Under the pieces are notes generated by a model. The model did no database searches, was not told the DNA's origin, and worked only from the letters and a program-made list of their open reading frames with translations. Both the position numbers and the translations under genes were made by a program. From Kiloniella laminariae (GTDB taxonomy: Bacteria > Pseudomonadota > Alphaproteobacteria > Kiloniellales > Kiloniellaceae), in assembly GCF_027214005.1 (NCBI RefSeq), contig NZ_JAPWGY010000009.1, positions 62,001 through 126,000 on the forward strand: DNA of 64,000 bases, written 5' to 3'. Positions 18,223 to 27,322 of the stretch are shown here, piece after piece (the stretch's first letter is position 1; the number at the start of each line of letters is the position of its first letter).

Positions 18223-19227
18223 TTAAAGCCGCGGAGCCGTTAACAGGCTTTCGTCATTCAACAACTCTTCGGATTTCTTGTCCAGGACAAGCCCTTTGCC
18301 GTCTCCAAGATAACGGTTATAAATTTCGCCATAATTACCGTGGCTCTGGATGACCCGATATGCCCATTGTCGATCAAGTCCAAGTGAGCTTCCCAAATCC
18401 CCTTCCATCCCCAGCATGGTCAGAAGCACCGAATTCCGTGTAACGGCAGCTGTATTGTCAACATTGTCGGCTGTCAGACCAAGAACTTCGGCCTGCAATA
18501 AGACATACCCGAACGAACGGGCAATATTGAGCCACTCCCGATCTTCTGTATCAACGACAATACCCAGAGATCCGCCAGATAAAATTGTCTCCCAGACATG
18601 GGGACGGGGAAATGTTCTGCGAATAGCTTTGCGCAAATCGGCCAGCTCAACAGCAGGGAGTGCAACTGCAGTACAACCGAGTTTCAAGATGGAATCTTGA
18701 AGTTCAGCAGCTGTCTTATAGGCAACAACACTAAAACTAATCTGCTGTTTTTGGCTAAACACAGCCAAGCCGCTCCGGTACTCTGGCCGAGACAGGGTAC
18801 AGATACGTTTACCGGCAAGGGCTCCTGCTGTTTTTTGCCCAAACAGACTCATCACCGTCAACCGGTTACCAATCAGTGGTGCCGCCATCAGCTGGGCTGG
18901 TTTTTCTTTCTGGCTCGGGGACAGCATCAAAAGATCGACCCGTTGCCCCTGCAGATAAGCTTCTCCTTCTCCTGCAGGGATCGTCACGCTTTTCAAGGCA
19001 TCTTTATCCCTGAAAAGCGCAAGTGCAAATGCCTGGCACAATTCCTGGGCAAAATCAGCCAGATGATCTTTTTTTGAAAAGGGGAGTATTTTCTTTTCAT
19101 ACCCGCAGCGCAGATATCGCCTGTCTTCAACGTCATCTCGGATCTCGCCAGCGAATGCAACTTCAGAAGCAAGGAAAAAAGCAGCGATTAAGGCTGCCCA
19201 AAAGCCCGGAAGATGGATATTTTTCAC
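18223..19227 (-). CDS. AapJ-like periplasmic amino-acid-binding protein, orphan
   Basis: 334 residues of the family-3 solute-binding fold. A signal peptide fits best from the GTG at 19227 (VKNIHLPGFWAALIAAFFLA, cleavage near AFAG), which has AGGG 8 bases before it; a TTG 14 codons upstream also keeps the frame open. The C-terminus, WAYRVIQSHGNYGEIYNRYLG, is clearly related to AapJ of the nearby operon (WAYNIVKQVGNYGESFKRNL), and GSLGIVVDTEDREWLNIARSFGY matches its mid region. The ligand pocket is poorly conserved: the AapJ Trp-Thr segment (TTWTFSRD) is absent. It may serve the Aap permease as an alternative receptor or act as a sensor. No permease is coupled to it. Confidence 0.8.
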   Translation of the reverse strand: MKNIHLPGFWAALIAAFFLASEVAFAGEIRDDVEDRRYLRCGYEKKILPFSKKDHLADFAQELCQAFALALFRDKDALKSVTIPAGEGEAYLQGQRVDLLMLSPSQKEKPAQLMAAPLIGNRLTVMSLFGQKTAGALAGKRICTLSRPEYRSGLAVFSQKQQISFSVVAYKTAAELQDSILKLGCTAVALPAVELADLRKAIRRTFPRPHVWETILSGGSLGIVVDTEDREWLNIARSFGYVLLQAEVLGLTADNVDNTAAVTRNSVLLTMLGMEGDLGSSLGLDRQWAYRVIQSHGNYGEIYNRYLGDGKGLVLDKKSEELLNDESLLTAPRL

Positions 19228-19322
19228 GATAGAACCCTGATCAAGATACAGATTATAGCCATCCTTCAATGAGAAAGGCCCAAGAATATACTACAGGAAC
19301 ATGTGGCAACAGATAATCGGAA

Positions 19323-19351
19323 TAAAAAAACGGCTGCCACCGGCAGCCGTT
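19323..19351 (-). terminator. Rho-independent terminator of the aap operon
   Basis: AACGGCTGCC (19329-19338), loop ACC, GGCAGCCGTT (19342-19351). On the minus strand it runs into seven T residues. It lies 26 bases past the aapP stop. Confidence 0.93.
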
Positions 19352-19376
19352 CTACTTGAAACAACCGAAAGATTGT

Positions 19377-20150
19377 CTAGTGGGCCAAAATCTGGCTCAG
19401 GAACTTTTTCGTCCGGTCAGATTGCGGATTGTTGAAGAACTCTTCCGGTTTGTTTTCCTCAATGATCTCGCCTGCGTCCATAAAGATGACCCGGTCAGCA
19501 ACCTTGCGGGCAAAGCCCATTTCATGGGTTACACAAATCATGGTCATGCCGGTATCCGCCAGCTCGATCATTGTATCAAGCACTTCAGCAATCATCTCTG
19601 GATCAAGTGCAGATGTTGGCTCATCAAACAACATAACGCGCGGGTTCATACACAATGAACGTGCAATTGCAACGCGTTGCTGCTGCCCACCGGACAGCTG
19701 GCCAGGATACTTGTCTGCCTGCTCCGGAATCTTCACACGCTCAAGATAATGCATCGCGATTTCTTCTGCTTCTTTCTTCGGCATCTTGCGCACAAAAATC
19801 GGCGCAAGTGTGCAGTTTTCCAAAACAGTCAGGTGCGGGAAAAGATTGAAGTGCTGAAAGCACATTCCCACTTCGCGACGGATTGCTTCGATATTTTTAA
19901 GGTTCCCCGTCAGTTCGATATTATCAACAATAATATCGCCCTGCTGGTGTTCCTCGAGACGGTTAATACAACGGATCATCGTTGATTTCCCTGACCCGGA
20001 AGGTCCACAAATCACGATGCGTTCCCCGCGACCAACAGTCAGGTTGATGTTCTTAAGGACATGAAACTGGCCATACCACTTGTGAACACCCTTTAACTGG
20101 ATAGCCACTTCATCTGTTTTCTTTGAAGTTTGGACATTCGTGTTGCTCAT
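19377..20150 (-). CDS. aapP: General L-amino acid ABC transporter, ATP-binding protein
   Basis: 257-residue ATPase. Walker [10 protein letters not shown] is at about residues 48-56, the Q-loop follows, signature [15 protein letters not shown] is near 152, Walker [14 protein letters not shown] is near 173, and the switch His is in CVTHEMGFA. The closest family is the polar-amino-acid importers (GlnQ/AapP). It energises the permease pair encoded just upstream, at the cytosolic face. The start is preceded closely by the aapM stop (16 bases). Last gene of aapJQMP. Confidence 0.95.
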   Translation of the reverse strand: MSNTNVQTSKKTDEVAIQLKGVHKWYGQFHVLKNINLTVGRGERIVICGPSGSGKSTMIRCINRLEEHQQGDIIVDNIELTGNLKNIEAIRREVGMCFQHFNLFPHLTVLENCTLAPIFVRKMPKKEAEEIAMHYLERVKIPEQADKYPGQLSGGQQQRVAIARSLCMNPRVMLFDEPTSALDPEMIAEVLDTMIELADTGMTMICVTHEMGFARKVADRVIFMDAGEIIEENKPEEFFNNPQSDRTKKFLSQILAH

Positions 20151-20165
20151 GTTAACACGCGCTCC

Positions 20166-21278
20166 TTATCTTTTATGGCCAGTGTGCAGTTTATTCTCAA
20201 GCCAGAGGCTGTAGCGCGACATTGAGAAACAGGAAATGAAGAACAACAATGCAATAAAGGCATAGGTCTCTGGCGCAAGACCGCGCCATTTGACATCGGC
20301 AACAGCAACCTGCGCAATACCAAGCAGATCGAAAAGACCAATGATTGAAACCAGCGTTGTATCCTTGTAAAGACCGATGAAGGTATTCACGATTCCTGGA
20401 ATAACAATGCGCAGGGCTTGAGGAAGGATAATCAGACGCATGGACTGCCAGTAACTCAGCCCCATCGCATCAGCACCTTCGTACTGCCCTTTGGGAATAG
20501 CCTGCAAACCGCCACGAATAACCTCTGCCATATAGGCAGAAGAGAACAAAGCCACACCAATCAGGGCACGTAACAACTTGTCGAAGTTCACACCTTCGGG
20601 CAGGAACAGCGGCAACATGTTTGATGCCATGAACAGAATGGTGATCAAAGGCACACCACGAATGAATTCGATAAAACAAACACAGAGTGTTCTGACAATC
20701 GGCATGTTTGACCGACGCCCCAGTGCCAGTAAAATACCGATCGGCAAAGAGGCAACAATTCCCGTAATACCAAGTACGAGCGTCAGGAGCATCCCGCCCC
20801 AGTTCGCGGTATCAACCGTTTCAAGTCCCCAGCCACCACTCAACAGATAGAATGCTGCGAAGGGAAACAGGGCGGAAAAGATCAGAAACATTCCGCGATG
20901 CGGAAGTTTATCAAACAGCAGTGGTGCGATAGCAAAAACCATCAGGACAAAAACAATATTAGCGCGCCAATATTCTTCTTGTGGATAAAGTCCATACATA
21001 AACTGATGGAAGCGATCTCCGATCACCAGCCAACAAGCGCCACCCTGGGTACAGGCATCCTGAGTATCACCCGTAAAGGTCGCCCCTGTGAAAACCCAGA
21101 AGATAACCGCATTGCCAACCTTGTATAGAAAAAAGAAGGCAAGGATTGTGAGGATTGTATTGCCAACACTTGAAAACAATCGGTGCCTCAACCATCCAAC
21201 CACGCCGATAGAGCCAGGTGGAGGCGGAAGATCCGGATGCTCACCAGGAGCATATTTTTGGTCAGTTAAACTACTCAT
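20166..21278 (-). CDS. aapM: General L-amino acid ABC transporter, permease AapM
   Basis: 370 residues, with a long cytosolic N-terminus (MSSLTDQKYAPGEHPDLPPP) and one extra hydrophobic hairpin before the usual permease core. The core begins near residue 165 (LVLGITGIVASLPIGILLALGR), and the coupling loop AEVIRGGLQAIPKGQYEGADAMGL is near 250-273, matching the EAA motif of polar-amino-acid permeases. It pairs with AapQ in the inner membrane. Nine bases separate it from aapQ. Confidence 0.94.
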   Translation of the reverse strand: MSSLTDQKYAPGEHPDLPPPPGSIGVVGWLRHRLFSSVGNTILTILAFFFLYKVGNAVIFWVFTGATFTGDTQDACTQGGACWLVIGDRFHQFMYGLYPQEEYWRANIVFVLMVFAIAPLLFDKLPHRGMFLIFSALFPFAAFYLLSGGWGLETVDTANWGGMLLTLVLGITGIVASLPIGILLALGRRSNMPIVRTLCVCFIEFIRGVPLITILFMASNMLPLFLPEGVNFDKLLRALIGVALFSSAYMAEVIRGGLQAIPKGQYEGADAMGLSYWQSMRLIILPQALRIVIPGIVNTFIGLYKDTTLVSIIGLFDLLGIAQVAVADVKWRGLAPETYAFIALLFFISCFSMSRYSLWLENKLHTGHKR

Positions 21279-21287
21279 CTGCCCCTC

Positions 21288-22481
21288 CTATCTTTCCACC
21301 AGGCGAACACGGCTGTTGTACCAGTTCATAAATGCCGAGATTACCAGACTGATTGTCAGGTACACCAACATCGTAATGAAAATAACTTCAATAGCCTGCC
21401 CTGTCTGGTTTAACGTCACCCCACCAAATGACTGGACGATATCGGGATAACCGATAGCAACAGCCAAGGAGGAGTTTTTTGTAAGGTTGAGGTACTGGCT
21501 GGTCATTGGTGGAATGATCACCCGCAAGGCCTGCGGCAGTATTACCAGTCGCATAGTCCAGCTGGGTTTCAGCCCGAGAGCTTCAGAAGCCTCAGTCTGC
21601 CCATGGGAAACAGACTGAATCCCGGAACGAACTGTCTCTGCAATAAAGGCCGCGGTATAAAGCGTCAGCGCAAACCAGAGGGCCGTAAATTCAGGCTTGA
21701 TTGAAAGACCACCCTGAAAATTGAAACCTTTGAGCTCTGGATAGGAAAACTCGAGAGGAAAGCCGGCAACAATAAACGCCAGTATTGGCAACCCAAGGAT
21801 TGACACGATACTGGTCATCAAAACGGGATAGATTTTACCTGTTTCATCCTGCTTTTTGTGAGCCCATTTTGAAAAGAGGAAACTGCCGACTATGGCAATG
21901 ACCAGACAAATTGGAACCAGCATAAAGCCTGCTGTTGGGATCGGTTCAGGTACAATCAGGCCGCGCTGGTTGAGAATAAAGGTATCCCAGATAGAGATGC
22001 TCTGCCGTACTGATGGCAACCCAAGAAAGATTGAATACCAGAGCAGGATCTGCAACAGCAGCGGTACGTTCCGTGTTACTTCGACATAACAGTAGACAAT
22101 TCGGTTGATAAGCCAGTTTGGAGAAAGCCGAAGCACCCCGAGAATAACCCCCAGGATCGTCGCCGCAAATATCCCCAGAATGGAAACCATTAGTGTGTTT
22201 AAAAGCCCCACCCAGAAAACCGTGCCATGGGTATCTGTCGCCTTGAATTCAAAGAATGGGGAAATGGCGATATCGTATCCAGCAGGCACTCCAAGAAAAT
22301 CAAAACCGGTACTGATACCGCGTTTTTCAATATTTGTTGCAGTGTTGAGGATGATGAATAACAGAAAAGCGCCAAACAGACCTATTACAAGAGCCTGAAA
22401 GAAAAGCGATCTGAATCGCTGATCCGATAGGAGCGAAGCTCCACCCGACCCACGGGCATTTTGTGCAGTTTCAGCCGACAT
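21288..22481 (-). CDS. aapQ: General L-amino acid ABC transporter, permease AapQ
   Basis: 397 residues, inner-membrane permease. The HisM-type first helices with the coupling region (TVFWVGLLNTLMVSILGIFA, near 85-105) are followed by a long insert characteristic of AapQ and the C-terminal core. The EAA loop is AETVRSGIQSVSHGQTEASEAL. It forms the heterodimeric channel with AapM. It is separated from aapJ by a large nested hairpin, so the two are probably expressed at different levels from one promoter. Confidence 0.94.
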   Translation of the reverse strand: MSAETAQNARGSGGASLLSDQRFRSLFFQALVIGLFGAFLLFIILNTATNIEKRGISTGFDFLGVPAGYDIAISPFFEFKATDTHGTVFWVGLLNTLMVSILGIFAATILGVILGVLRLSPNWLINRIVYCYVEVTRNVPLLLQILLWYSIFLGLPSVRQSISIWDTFILNQRGLIVPEPIPTAGFMLVPICLVIAIVGSFLFSKWAHKKQDETGKIYPVLMTSIVSILGLPILAFIVAGFPLEFSYPELKGFNFQGGLSIKPEFTALWFALTLYTAAFIAETVRSGIQSVSHGQTEASEALGLKPSWTMRLVILPQALRVIIPPMTSQYLNLTKNSSLAVAIGYPDIVQSFGGVTLNQTGQAIEVIFITMLVYLTISLVISAFMNWYNSRVRLVER

Positions 22482-22518
22482 ACTGCCTCCTAAATGCTTA
22501 TTTTTATTTTATAAAATT

Positions 22519-22583
22519 AAAGCCTGACTATCTGTAGCAGGGCTGCAACAAGGCAGCCCTGCATCCAGATATAATCAGGCTTT
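22519..22583 (-). terminator. Nested hairpin in the aapJ-aapQ gap
   Basis: The outer arms AAAGCCTGA (22519-22527) and TCAGGCTTT (22575-22583) enclose an inner perfect 10-bp stem, GCAGGGCTGC (22537-22546) with GCAGCCCTGC (22553-22562). It begins 12 bases after the aapJ stop. A similar hairpin after a binding-protein gene commonly protects that part of the mRNA or partly terminates transcription; which of these applies here is inference. Confidence 0.75.
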
Positions 22584-22594
22584 AATATCTCGAC

Positions 22595-23602
22595 TTAGCG
22601 CATTGGAGGAGCGTAAAGCAGACCACCATCTTTCCACTGAGCGTTGATACCACGCTCGATGTTCAGAGAGTCGGTAAGGTTTCTCTTGAAAGATTCACCA
22701 TAGTTACCAACCTGCTTGACGATGTTGTATGCCCATTTAGCATCCAGACCAAGCTGCTCGCCCATGTTACCTTCAGCACCGAGAAGACGCAGGATTTCTG
22801 GGTTCTCGGAAGAAAGCATTTCATCAACATTCGCAGATGTAACACCAAGTTCTTCAGCAATGATCATTGCGTTCAGAGACCAGCGGGAAATATCGCCCCA
22901 CTGTTGATCGCCATGACGTACCAGAGGACCGAGAGGCTCTTTGGAAATAATTTCTGGAAGAACGATCTGATCAGCTGGTGCTGACAGCGTCGAACGCAGT
23001 GAGTAAAGGCCGGAAGCATCAGTTGTGTAAACGTCACAACGACCTTCATCATATACTTTTGCGCCTTCTTCAGCAGTAGCTACAGGAACAGTCTCGTAGC
23101 TCATGCCTTTGGAGCGGAAGTAATCGGCAAGGTTCAGCTCGGTTGTTGTACCGGTCTGAACACAAACAGAAGCTCCGTCGAGTTCAGTCGCGCTGGAAAC
23201 ACCGAGACTTTTGTTAACCATGAAGCCCTGACCGTCATAATAGTTCACACCAGTGAACTCGAAGCCAAGGTTGACATCACGGGAGAATGTCCAGGTGGTG
23301 TTACGGGAAAGCATATCAACTTCACCAGCCTGAAGAACGGTGAAACGCTCTTTAGAAGTGGTAGGAGTATATTTTACTTTGGAAGCATCACCAAAGACAG
23401 CTGCTCCAACGGCGCGGCATACGTCAACGTCAAGACCTTCCCACTCGTTCTGAGCGTTAGGAGCAGCAAAACCAGGCAATGGTGTTGCTACGCCACACTG
23501 AAGGAAGCCTTTTGCTTTGACGTCATCTAGAGTACCAGCCTGAGCTGCTGTGGACATCGCTGTGGCTGCTGCAGCCGCAAAAAGGACTTTTCCGAATTTC
23601 AT
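22595..23602 (-). CDS. aapJ: General L-amino acid-binding periplasmic protein
   Basis: 335 residues. The signal peptide is at about 1-22 (MKFGKVLFAAAAATAMSTAA, cleavage near AQAG). The mature protein starts TLDDVKAKGFLQCGV, and ligand-domain landmarks of the AapJ type follow: GLDVDVCRAVGAAVFGD, RNTTWTFSRDVNLGFEF, and GQGFMVNK. It is the periplasmic receptor that hands a broad range of L-amino acids to AapQMP. First gene of the operon, probably the most strongly expressed. Codon choice is noticeably uniform (many GCT, GTT and AAC), consistent with high expression. A 491-base gap upstream separates it from the divergent metC. Confidence 0.95.
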   Translation of the reverse strand: MKFGKVLFAAAAATAMSTAAQAGTLDDVKAKGFLQCGVATPLPGFAAPNAQNEWEGLDVDVCRAVGAAVFGDASKVKYTPTTSKERFTVLQAGEVDMLSRNTTWTFSRDVNLGFEFTGVNYYDGQGFMVNKSLGVSSATELDGASVCVQTGTTTELNLADYFRSKGMSYETVPVATAEEGAKVYDEGRCDVYTTDASGLYSLRSTLSAPADQIVLPEIISKEPLGPLVRHGDQQWGDISRWSLNAMIIAEELGVTSANVDEMLSSENPEILRLLGAEGNMGEQLGLDAKWAYNIVKQVGNYGESFKRNLTDSLNIERGINAQWKDGGLLYAPPMR

Positions 23603-24093
23603 TTTTTGTGTCTTCCCTGCTGTTTAACACGTTTATTTTTGTTTAATGCGTCAGGATCTAGTTGCCCCGATTTTGTTCGTTACCGGCATACGACTTGATC
23701 GCCGACGTAATAAACATACCCATACCAGTAACCTAAACAAGCCTTTCCGAAAACCGCCTTTTTTGCTTTGTCAGGATACAATTTTTTCTTGATTTCATTT
23801 TTTTATTAAAAATCAAAAGACTAGAGACAAAACCAGATAATTATCTTTAAAATTTTCTTTTCCTGAAAATCTTTTTCGCGCCCCAGTTATGGTTAATTTC
23901 TTCTATTAGAGACCTTTTTATGTCTAACACCACCATCTGAGGATTCCCGCATCAGCCACTTTTTCAGAGATAAAGACTCTGATATTTTTGCAAAACGGGG
24001 CGCAAAAAAACGACACAACGCTTGCCAAGACCGATGCCAGAAAGGATGCTGCATCAAAATGACTCCCCTTAGTATATTCTCCCGAGAGCACGC
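23603..24093. other. 491-base divergent intergenic region aapJ / metC
   Basis: AT-rich control region between two divergent genes. It should hold both promoters. A weak minus-strand candidate is TTGTTT-N16-TATGTT around 23715-23745. On the plus strand a very short frame (MSNTTI then stop, ATG at 23921) lies here but has no clear ribosome-binding site. I looked for S-adenosylmethionine riboswitch features because metC follows and recognised none. Confidence 0.4.
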
Positions 24094-25299
24094 ATGACTG
24101 GTACAGCTTCATCAAAAGACCCCTCCAAAAAATTTTCCCAAACGACCCGAGTGACACAGCTTGGACGTGATCCTCAACAGAACTACGGCGTGGTTAACCC
24201 CCCTGTATATCATGCATCGACCATCCTCTTTGACACCGTCGAGGAAATGGAGACACGGGCGGCAATCAAGTTTGAAAAGGGAACGCTCAATTATGGCCGC
24301 CAGGGGACGCCTACTATTTTCTCCCTGGAGAATGCAATTGCAGAACTGGAAGGGGGGTACGGCGCTTTTGCCGTTTCCTCAGGCCTTGGGGCAATAACCA
24401 CAGCCATTCTCAGTGTTGTTCAGTCTGGCGATCATATACTGGTTACAGATTCTGTTTATGCTCCGACCCGCTTCTTCTGCAACGATGTACTTAAAAGAAT
24501 GGGCGTAGAAACGACATATTATGATCCGCTGATCGGAGGAAATATATCGTCTCTCATCAAAGAAAATACTCGACTTATCTTTACCGAAGCTCCAGGTTCG
24601 CACAGCTTTGAAATGCAGGATATTCCTGCAATTTCACAGGCTGCACATAACAAAGGCATCCTTGTTATGATGGACAACACCTGGGCGACACCTCTGTTTT
24701 GCAAATCCTTTGATCTCGGCGTGGACATCTCTGTTCACGCGGGAACCAAATACATCGTCGGCCATTCCGATGCGATGCTTGGGCTGATTGTAACGACAGA
24801 ATCCTGTTACCAGAAAATAAAGGAAACCACCTTTCATCTCGGCCAATGTTCTGGCCCGGATGATGTTTATCTGGCACAACGCGGCTTGAGAACAATGGCT
24901 GTACGCCTTCGCCAGCATCAGGAAAGCGCGCTTGAGATTGCCAGATGGCTTCAACAGCGCCCCGAAGTTTCCCGCGTTCTCCACCCTGCCCTTCCTGAAG
25001 ATCCTGGTTATGCTCTCTGGTCACGCGACATGACCGGTGCCTCGGGTCTCTTCAGCATTATCCTCAATCCAGTAGATAAAGCTGCGGTCAATGCCATGGT
25101 AAATGATCTGGATCTATACGGTATCGGATATAGTTGGGGCGGGTACGAAAGTCTGATACTGCCAAGTAATCCAAGTTCAATTCGTACAGCAACCAAATGG
25201 TCAGCAGAAGGCCCCCTGCTCCGGCTTCATATCGGCCTTGAAGACACAGACGATCTTATTCGCGATCTCGAAGCCGGCTTTAAAAGAATGGTCAGATAA
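24094..25299 (+). CDS. metC: Cystathionine beta-lyase
   Basis: 401 residues, PLP-dependent Cys/Met metabolism enzyme that cleaves cystathionine to homocysteine, pyruvate and ammonia. The N-terminal landmarks PPVYHASTILFD and LNYGRQGTPTIFSLENA form the substrate and cofactor arm (the Tyr and Arg of YGRQGTPT). The aldimine Lys is in SVHAGTKYIVGHSD (near residue 220). The length and the GYSWGGYESL and RLHIGLED C-terminal motifs are those of MetC rather than MetB. metC beside aapJQMP is an old alphaproteobacterial arrangement, known in rhizobia. Confidence 0.94.
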   Translation: MTGTASSKDPSKKFSQTTRVTQLGRDPQQNYGVVNPPVYHASTILFDTVEEMETRAAIKFEKGTLNYGRQGTPTIFSLENAIAELEGGYGAFAVSSGLGAITTAILSVVQSGDHILVTDSVYAPTRFFCNDVLKRMGVETTYYDPLIGGNISSLIKENTRLIFTEAPGSHSFEMQDIPAISQAAHNKGILVMMDNTWATPLFCKSFDLGVDISVHAGTKYIVGHSDAMLGLIVTTESCYQKIKETTFHLGQCSGPDDVYLAQRGLRTMAVRLRQHQESALEIARWLQQRPEVSRVLHPALPEDPGYALWSRDMTGASGLFSIILNPVDKAAVNAMVNDLDLYGIGYSWGGYESLILPSNPSSIRTATKWSAEGPLLRLHIGLEDTDDLIRDLEAGFKRMVR

Positions 25300-25369
25300 C
25301 AAGGATTTGGTCAAAGATCCCGTTAGAATGATCTGGACCCAAAGGTCCGAAACTGAAGGATAACAACTT

Positions 25370-25786
25370 GTGCCGACAAAAATAGACGACGCTACACTGG
25401 TAACAATTCTTGCCCAGATCAAATTTGATGAGCAGGGACTTGTTCCTGCCATTGCACAAGATCATGAAAAAGGGGATGTCGTCATGATGGCCTGGATGAA
25501 TGCCGAGGCCATACGTGAAACACTCCAGAGTGGCAGAGTTTGCTACTGGTCCCGCTCCAGGAAAAACCTATGGAAAAAAGGGGAGACATCAGGACAGCAT
25601 CAGGATCTGGTGAATTTCCTGATTGACTGCGACGGTGATACTATTCTGGTTAAAGTCAGGCAGCACGGAGTTGCTTGTCACACAGGCAGACGCAGTTGTT
25701 TTTATAGATCCGTAGATGCCAAAGGTACGATTAAAGAAATCATGGGCGTCACGGTTTCTCCGGAAACTCTTTATTCCGGTTCTTAA
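25370..25786 (+). CDS. hisI: Phosphoribosyl-AMP cyclohydrolase
   Basis: 138 residues with a GTG start at 25370, AAGGA some 9 bases upstream. It opens the adenine ring of phosphoribosyl-AMP in histidine synthesis. The family signature is seen in order: AWMNAEAIRETLQSGRVCYWSRSR, LWKKGETSGQ, then the metal-binding DCDGDT and the Cys pair in GVACHTGRRSCFYR. The last seven residues run past the usual end. It stands 70 bases after metC; the rest of the his genes are not in the window. Confidence 0.95.
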   Translation: MPTKIDDATLVTILAQIKFDEQGLVPAIAQDHEKGDVVMMAWMNAEAIRETLQSGRVCYWSRSRKNLWKKGETSGQHQDLVNFLIDCDGDTILVKVRQHGVACHTGRRSCFYRSVDAKGTIKEIMGVTVSPETLYSGS

Positions 25787-25820
25787 TAAAGTTCTTAATA
25801 AAGGCAAAGACAGTTTCCCA

Positions 25821-25862
25821 AAAACAGGCTGGCATCAATGAAGTATGGCAGCCTGTTTTTTT
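25821..25862 (+). terminator. Rho-independent terminator after hisI
   Basis: AAAACAGGCTG (25821-25831) pairs with CAGCCTGTTTT (25849-25859), with an additional CAT/ATG pairing inside the loop, then further T residues. Confidence 0.85.
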
Positions 25863-26042
25863 ACGAAGCATCAGTATCTCCCCGCCCCAGATATGCAAAC
25901 GCGCCTTTTCCCTGGAGTTGTAAAAATTAAAGAAGCCCGGTCTTCTTAAAAAATCTAGCCAGATCAAGGTATTTTAGCAGAGCATTAACCCATTGGGGTT
26001 ATCTTGTGCTGGAAATATTATGAATATTTAGGTGGTAGATTG

Positions 26043-26828
26043 ATGAGTAATAAATCAGGTTCAGTGATCAGCGAAGAAGAAGCAGACAAACTTGCCGAAA
26101 GCGAAATGCTTGATGAAGCAAGGGATGTCGCCTCCAATCTCGAGCTTACACTTCAACAGGTTCGGACCGGTCATATCGATGGCAAGAAGGCGGCTGAAAA
26201 ACTGGTCCAGGATTCGTCGAACCTGCGCTTTAAAGCAAAGTCAGTAAGTATTCCCGGTTTTGCAGCCATAACCCATCGTCTGGATGAGTATCTGGGCGGG
26301 GTTACGGAACTCCAGCCACAGCACATTAAAGATCTCCAGACTTATAGCGACCGGATTCTTGCTCTGCTGGATGGCGAGGATCTCCCGCAGGCAACCATTG
26401 CCGAAGTTGTGCGGAGTATGCCGCACAAAAGTACATTCAATGTTGAAGACATTGAAATCACCAACACTGAGGTCCTTCTGGTCATTCCCCAGAAAACAGC
26501 AGGGAAAGTCGTTGCAAGAGAGCTGGAGGCCTGCGGATACCGTGTAACTTCGCTAACCGACCCTCTTGAAGCCATCACAATGGTACTGGATACGCGCCCC
26601 GATCTGATTATCACCTCCATGGTTATGCCCCGACTGGGCGGCGCTGATCTGGCTTGTGCGCTCAAGGCAATGCCATCAACCAGGAATACCCATGTTGCGG
26701 TTCTCACCAGCCTGACACCGGATCACCCGGACATGCAGGCCCTGCCCATGAATGTCGGAGTCATCCGTCGGGGGAACACTTTTGGTGACGATCTCGCCGA
26801 TGTTCTGCACAAATTTAATATAACATAA
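26043..26828 (+). CDS. Receiver-domain-like protein lacking the phospho-acceptor Asp
   Basis: 261 residues from the ATG at 26043, which has AGGTGG 8 bases upstream; an ATG-less extension upstream is open but has no such site. Residues about 1-115 are helical and acidic (EEEADKLAESEMLDEARDVASNLELT) with an HPt-like look but no clear His motif. Residues about 140-255 fold as a receiver: VLLVIPQKTAGKVVARELEACGYRVT, then RPDLIITSMVMPRLGGADL, then HVAVLTSLTPD. At the phospho-acceptor position Ser replaces Asp, the acidic pair near strand 1 is missing, and the final Lys-Pro is RRG. It is therefore probably phosphorylation-independent. It lies near PilZ and CheZ genes, so a role in motility or surface signalling is possible. 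Confidence 0.82.
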   Translation: MSNKSGSVISEEEADKLAESEMLDEARDVASNLELTLQQVRTGHIDGKKAAEKLVQDSSNLRFKAKSVSIPGFAAITHRLDEYLGGVTELQPQHIKDLQTYSDRILALLDGEDLPQATIAEVVRSMPHKSTFNVEDIEITNTEVLLVIPQKTAGKVVARELEACGYRVTSLTDPLEAITMVLDTRPDLIITSMVMPRLGGADLACALKAMPSTRNTHVAVLTSLTPDHPDMQALPMNVGVIRRGNTFGDDLADVLHKFNIT

Positions 26829-26855
26829 TTTAAAGTCACCATTGATCATTGAGAT

Positions 26856-26906
26856 CCGCACGTTATGTTCAGGGCATCGTCCCCCGCCTAACGTGCGGTT
26901 TTTTTT
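26856..26906 (+). terminator. Rho-independent terminator after the receiver-like gene
   Basis: CCGCACGTTA (26856-26865) pairs with TAACGTGCGG (26889-26898) around a 23-base loop that itself contains a CGGGG-like stretch. Eight T residues follow. It ends 14 bases before the next gene's start. Confidence 0.85.
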
Positions 26907-26919
26907 ATGGAGAAAAATT

Positions 26920-27240
26920 ATGTCTGACCAGGTACGCGCATCTCACATCCTCCTCATGTACGAAGGATCAATGCGTTCTACTGCTACCCGCACAAAAGCC
27001 GAAGCTGAAAGCTTGATGACTGATCTGAAAAACCAGATCGATAATGGCGCTGCTTTCGCCGAGCTCGCAAAAGAAAATTCAGATTGCCCCTCTTCCCAGG
27101 AAGGCGGAGATCTCGGTCATTTTGGCCCAGGTATGATGGTTCCCGAGTTTGAAAAAGCTACCTTTGCTATGGAACCTGGCCAAACAAGTGATCTGGTAGA
27201 AACTGCTTTTGGCTTTCATCTGATCCAGCGGACAGAATAA
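26920..27240 (+). CDS. Parvulin-type peptidyl-prolyl isomerase
   Basis: 106 residues, one parvulin domain filling the protein: VRASHILLMY at the start (the conserved RASHIL), then FAELAKENSDCPSSQEGGDLGHFGPGMMVPEFEKA, and the closing GFHLIQRTE. It catalyses cis-trans isomerisation at proline bonds. There is no signal peptide, so this is a cytosolic single-domain form, like PpiC of E. coli. The start at 26920 (MSDQ) has GGAG 7 bases upstream. Monocistronic between a terminator and the PilZ gene. Confidence 0.92.
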   Translation: MSDQVRASHILLMYEGSMRSTATRTKAEAESLMTDLKNQIDNGAAFAELAKENSDCPSSQEGGDLGHFGPGMMVPEFEKATFAMEPGQTSDLVETAFGFHLIQRTE

Positions 27241-27322
27241 GAAAATTAACCAGTAGCAAACCAAAATCAGGTTATAAGCAGGACAAGCAAGAAACAGATT
27301 TAAGCCATACAGGAGGGAGAAG

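Noticed and set aside
23603-24093. A methionine-related riboswitch upstream of metC
   Set aside because: I could not recognise the conserved core of any SAM riboswitch class. A covariance-model search would settle this.
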